Assembly: GCF_028198165.1 (NCBI RefSeq)
Contig: NZ_CP116339.1
Coordinates: forward strand, 2,983,001-3,047,000
Length of the DNA stretch: 64,000 nucleotides
DNA from: Pseudoxanthomonas sp. JBR18
Lineage (GTDB): Bacteria > Pseudomonadota > Gammaproteobacteria > Xanthomonadales > Xanthomonadaceae
Direction: 5' to 3'
The notes beneath the pieces are model-generated. The model made no database searches. It saw nothing but the letters and a program-made list of their open reading frames with translations, and was not told the origin of the DNA. How positions within the stretch are numbered: position 1 is the stretch's first letter; each line of letters starts with the position of its first letter. The position numbers were made by a program, and so were the translations under genes. Positions 61,392 to 64,000 of this stretch are shown here, piece after piece.

Positions 61392-62200
61392 CCATGTTCA
61401 ATGATCGGGCCACCGTGAGTGGCGCCCGCCTCACCGCCGACGGCTACCTGGTCGCGGATGCGCGAATCGCACGGACTGGCGTTCAGGTCTACAAGGGGGA
61501 TGAGGTGGGACGCCCCGACCTGCCCACCGTCCGGCTCTACCGGCCGCCGGAGGAGGTGTTCAGCGACGCCACGATGCGCAGCTTCGCCCACCGGCCTGTC
61601 ACCGTCGACCACCCGACCGAGAAAGTGGATGCAACCACCTGGAAGAAGGTGGCCGCAGGCCAGATCGGCGATCAGATCGCCCGGGACGGCGAGTTCGTTA
61701 GGGTGCCGCTGGTCTTGATGGACTCCGCAGCGATCGCAGCATGGCAGGCCGGCAAGCGCGAGCTGTCGGCGGGATACACCGCCGAGATCGTCTTCGGCGA
61801 TGGCCAGACGCCTGAGGGTGAGGCCTACGACGCGATCATGACCAACATCATGGGCAACCACCTGGCACTCGTGGACAAGGCCCGTGGCGGCCCCCAGCTG
61901 CGCCTGGACTCCGCGCGGCCGCCGGCCCAGGTCTTCGACAGTGCCGGATTCCGTGCGCGCCTGGTCGAGCAGTTCAAGGACGCCCAGCACCTGGCGCCGA
62001 CCGAGGTCGAAAGCATCATCAACCAGCTCACGGCCAACGCCGCAGCCGGCCACCGCAGCGGCGCCGATGCGCAGCCCAAGGATCAGGCGTTCGCCGACCA
62101 GTACCGCCAGCACAGGCAGGTGAGCGATAGCGCCTACGCGGAGATGTGCGCCGGCCTGCAGTCCGGTTCAACTGGTCACCGAGAGGAGCGCCCGGCATGA
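61388..62200 (+). CDS. DUF2213 domain protein (prohead-protease-like)
   Basis: A 270-aa protein. RIARTGVQVYKGDEVGRPDL, VFSDATMRSFAHRPVTVDHP and ELSAGYTAEIVFGDGQTPEG and AIMTNIMGNHLALVDKARGG are DUF2213 hallmarks (R-x-G-x-Q-x-Y, H-P, and the G-N-H-L-A-L-V motif of U35-type prohead proteases). It is expected beside portal and major capsid genes, but is followed directly by a tail-assembly gene (ATGA overlap), so head genes are missing here. Confidence 0.85.
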   Translation: MTMFNDRATVSGARLTADGYLVADARIARTGVQVYKGDEVGRPDLPTVRLYRPPEEVFSDATMRSFAHRPVTVDHPTEKVDATTWKKVAAGQIGDQIARDGEFVRVPLVLMDSAAIAAWQAGKRELSAGYTAEIVFGDGQTPEGEAYDAIMTNIMGNHLALVDKARGGPQLRLDSARPPAQVFDSAGFRARLVEQFKDAQHLAPTEVESIINQLTANAAAGHRSGADAQPKDQAFADQYRQHRQVSDSAYAEMCAGLQSGSTGHREERPA

Positions 62201-62808
62201 GCAACGAAACCCCGACCACCATCCTGCTGAGCGGTTCCTTGGCGCGCCAGTTCGGCCGGCGCCACCAATTCGTCGTCGACAGTGCCGCCGGCGCGATCAG
62301 GGCCCTGAGCGCCATGATCCCCGGCTTCAAGCGCTACATGATCGAGGCCAAGGACCGGGGCCTGCATTTCGCCATCTTCACCGGCAAGCGCAACATCGGC
62401 CTGGACCAGCTGCATGACCCCTGCTCGAAGGAGGTCATCCGCTTGGTGCCCGTGCTGCGCGGCGCCAAGAACAGTGGCTGGCTACAGGTCGTCATCGGTG
62501 TGGCCATCATCGTGGTCGCCGGCATCGCGTCCAACGGTGCTGCCTTCGGCGCCCTTGGCAGCGCTACTGCTTGGGGCGCTGCCGCGAGCGTGGGTCTGGC
62601 CATCACTCTCGGCGGCGTCTCCCAGATCATCGCCGGCACGCCCAAGGGGCTCGGCACGCGCGAGGAGTCGTCCAACCAGCCGAGCTATTCCTTCGGTGGG
62701 GTGGTGAACACCCAGGCCCAGGGCGGATGTGTCCCAGTTGGGTACGGGGAAATGATTGTGGGTAGCGCGGTCATTTCGGCGGGAATATTCGCGGAAGATC
62801 AACAATGA
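62197..62808 (+). CDS. Lambda gpI-like tail assembly protein
   Basis: A 203-aa protein starting ATG 62197 with AGAGGAG upstream. TTILLSGSLARQFGRRHQFV, GFKRYMIEAKDRGLHFAIFT and GKRNIGLDQLHDPCSKEVIR are the gpI N-terminal domain. The hydrophobic middle (about 85-135) and the conserved end GGVVNTQAQGGCVPVGYGEM, then IVGSAVISAGIFAEDQQ, complete the family. It helps assemble the tail tip in siphophages. gpJ should follow but the next gene is unrelated. Confidence 0.88.
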   Translation: MSNETPTTILLSGSLARQFGRRHQFVVDSAAGAIRALSAMIPGFKRYMIEAKDRGLHFAIFTGKRNIGLDQLHDPCSKEVIRLVPVLRGAKNSGWLQVVIGVAIIVVAGIASNGAAFGALGSATAWGAAASVGLAITLGGVSQIIAGTPKGLGTREESSNQPSYSFGGVVNTQAQGGCVPVGYGEMIVGSAVISAGIFAEDQQ

Positions 62809-63464
62809 GCATCCAATCAACCCTAAGCCAGGTGTTCGGCCAGAGCGTGCCGCTCAGTTCCAGTGAGATTGCCGACCTGCTGCCGCTGGTGAACAGCGAA
62901 CTCGCGCGCCTGGATGAGCGCTTCGGCCTGATCAATTCCACCGGCAAGGGTGACAACGGCACGCTCTACCGCGAACTGCTCCTCAAGGGCACGCCCGAGC
63001 AGGTCGCCGAGATGAAGGCCGAGTGCGATCGGCTGGTGATCGAGCGAGACCAGCTGAGGGCGAAGAGCAGGAAGCTGGCCGAGCTCAAGCAGGCCGCATT
63101 GATCACCGAGGCCACCGCCGAGCTGCCCGACCTGCAGCGCAATCTCATCCAGTGCATCGAGGTGGCGGAGCAAGCGAGGCGGGCCCTGGCCCAGGCCTTC
63201 AGCGCGATCGACGCTGCCTACAACGCAGTGACCGTGGCGCGCGGCCGCATCAAATTCACCGGCACGGAGCCAACTGTGAATGCGCAATTGGGCACGTTGA
63301 GCAGCTTGAACGCATTGGGCGCTCTGGCTCGTGCTGGCGGGCTCGGCAATGGGCCATGGTCCAGTGACCGGCCCTGGCACGAAGAAAACATTGGCCTTGA
63401 TCGCGGCGGGCGCATCCAGGCCCCGCAGGCCGCCCAACCTCAAGCTACATGGAGTCAAGCATGA
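62805..63464 (+). CDS. Hypothetical phage protein, 219 aa
   Basis: Overlaps the gpI stop (ATGA). N-terminal QSVPLSSSEIADLLPLVNSE, then a long coiled-coil (EMKAECDRLVIERDQLRAKS, RKLAELKQAALITEATAELP, QRNLIQCIEVAEQARRALAQ). The C-terminus is Gly/Pro/Gln-rich. No family recognised. It lies where the host-specificity protein J would normally be. Confidence 0.55.
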   Translation: MSIQSTLSQVFGQSVPLSSSEIADLLPLVNSELARLDERFGLINSTGKGDNGTLYRELLLKGTPEQVAEMKAECDRLVIERDQLRAKSRKLAELKQAALITEATAELPDLQRNLIQCIEVAEQARRALAQAFSAIDAAYNAVTVARGRIKFTGTEPTVNAQLGTLSSLNALGALARAGGLGNGPWSSDRPWHEENIGLDRGGRIQAPQAAQPQATWSQA

Positions 63465-63757
63465 GCAAGGTCGAAGAATCCACGGCAGCGCAGGCGCTGG
63501 ATGAGCGGTACCGGCGTCAGCTGCTGCTCGACGCACACCGCATGGCCCCGGGCATGTTCTTCTCCGACAGCGACACCGAGGAGGAGATCCGGCGGCAGCT
63601 GGTCCTGGCCTACCTCGGCCCGCAGCCAGGCTTCGATGCCACCGACGACCTGTTGATCTACGGCGCCTTCAAGGCGATGAAGGCGCGGGATGTCTGGATT
63701 GGGCCAGGCGAGCGCCAGGAACGAAAGATCGGGGGTCGGCTGCACCTGGTGCACTAG
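63461..63757 (+). CDS. Hypothetical phage protein, 98 aa
   Basis: Starts at ATG 63461 with GGAG 6 nt upstream and an ATGA overlap with the previous stop; the in-frame ATG at 63449 is less likely. LDERYRRQLLLDAHRMAPGM, FFSDSDTEEEIRRQLVLAYL and LIYGAFKAMKARDVWIGPGE. No family recognised. Confidence 0.5.
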   Translation: MSKVEESTAAQALDERYRRQLLLDAHRMAPGMFFSDSDTEEEIRRQLVLAYLGPQPGFDATDDLLIYGAFKAMKARDVWIGPGERQERKIGGRLHLVH

Positions 63758-63878
63758 CCACGGACGCGCGGCCCGCAAGCCGTGCCGGACCAGCCGGATG
63801 GTGTCCGCAACAACGCCGGCAGTCGCTGAGCCAAATTTCGACACCGGGTGTCGCTCATGGGGGCGAGAGGCGACCAGG

Positions 63879-63900
63879 GCCCCGCTCCGGCGGGGCTTCT
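63879..63900. terminator. Hairpin between convergent phage genes
   Basis: A perfect 7-bp stem, GCCCCGC / GCGGGGC, with TCCG loop and TTCTGT after it, between the 98-aa gene and a minus-strand gene. Possibly bidirectional; the T tract is short. About 120 bp before it (63758-63878) contain no gene I can support. Confidence 0.6.
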
Positions 63901-63912
63901 GTAGGCCCACCC

Positions 63913-64000
63913 TCACCGTCGTCTCTTCAGCGCCGCAACCTCGTTGCGCAGCCGCTCGATTTCGTCCAGGGCGTCCAGCATCACCTTGCCGGCTTCTGGG
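63913..64000 (-). CDS. Partial phage gene, C-terminal 28 residues
   Basis: Minus-strand frame ending with TGA at 63913-63915: PEAGKVMLDALDEIERLRNE then VAALKRRR. The heptad pattern suggests a coiled-coil end. It is the first gene of the element read leftwards, so the plus-strand block ends here. The rest is outside the window. Confidence 0.6.
   Translation of the reverse strand, partial: PEAGKVMLDALDEIERLRNEVAALKRRR

Larger units (their letters stand above)
54639..64000 (+). mobile_element. Integrated prophage or phage-derived element (left part; right end outside the window)
   Basis: The element begins at a tRNA 3'-end duplication and contains a tyrosine integrase, a divergent regulatory pair, about ten small overlapping plus-strand genes, a replication-type HTH protein with a repeat array, and DUF5681, DUF2213 and lambda gpI-like genes. 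No terminase, portal, capsid or tail-tape gene is in the 9.4 kb seen, and gpI is followed by an unrelated gene where gpJ is expected. It is therefore a deleted prophage or a satellite; the missing genes could still lie to the right of 64000 on the other strand. Confidence 0.85.

Overview
The window is a contiguous chromosomal segment of a high-GC gammaproteobacterium of the Xanthomonadaceae/Lysobacteraceae. The assignment rests on gene order and protein recognition: minD-minC, then thrS-infC-rpmI-rplT-pheS-pheT-ihfA-merR-tRNA-Pro running directly into a gum (xanthan-type) exopolysaccharide locus, which is the arrangement known around gum in Xanthomonas. The genus cannot be fixed from the sequence alone (Xanthomonas, Pseudoxanthomonas, Stenotrophomonas and relatives remain possible).

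Region 1 (1-18.4 kb) is housekeeping and small regulatory units: division-site proteins MinD/MinC, a GNAT enzyme, a DesK/NarL-type two-component pair, an SRPBCC protein, a DNA glycosylase, an M15 peptidase, a four-gene SPFH / ribbon-helix-helix / DUF4177 / PH-domain operon, purT, lipoproteins, the leucyltransferase Bpt, a five-EF-hand secreted protein, two tandem paralogous sigma factors carrying C-terminal membrane domains, and TesB. Region 2 (18.4-26.6 kb) is the translation operon. It includes a previously unannotated-looking Thr-codon leader peptide plus terminator upstream of thrS, an ATC start for infC, and an internal promoter for rpmI-rplT.

Region 3 (26.6-42.1 kb) is the gum cluster: gumB, C, D, E, H, I, J, an extra WcaK/CsaB-type pyruvyl-transferase-family gene, gumK, L, M, then a cupin gene and gumN. 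All glycosyltransferases needed for a xanthan-like pentasaccharide are present (D, M, H, K, I), together with the flippase J, polymerase E, export pair B/C and ketal pyruvyltransferase L. The acetyltransferases gumF and gumG are missing from the interval, so the predicted polymer is non-acetylated but possibly pyruvylated twice. A CRP/Clp-type dyad lies upstream of gumB.

Region 4 (42-54.5 kb) holds a serine hydrolase, dxs, an HNH nuclease, an acyl-CoA dehydrogenase, an LEA-like lipoprotein, two small unknown genes, and a TetR-MFP-RND efflux operon preceded by two CTAAC-N3-GTTAG operators. A MarR-family gene wrecked by several frameshifts follows.

Region 5 (54.64 kb to the end) is the left part of an integrated element. 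The boundary is a tRNA 3'-end fragment (probably tRNA-Phe) with the host terminator beside it. Then come a tyrosine integrase, a divergent ribbon-helix-helix regulator facing an excisionase-like gene across a perfect 18-bp palindrome, a run of tiny overlapping genes, a replication-type HTH protein, an array of GTGAC/GTCAC repeats, and a few structural genes (DUF5681, DUF2213, lambda gpI-like tail assembly). No terminase, portal, capsid or tape-measure gene is seen before the right edge, so the element looks deleted or satellite-like within this window. It continues beyond position 64000.
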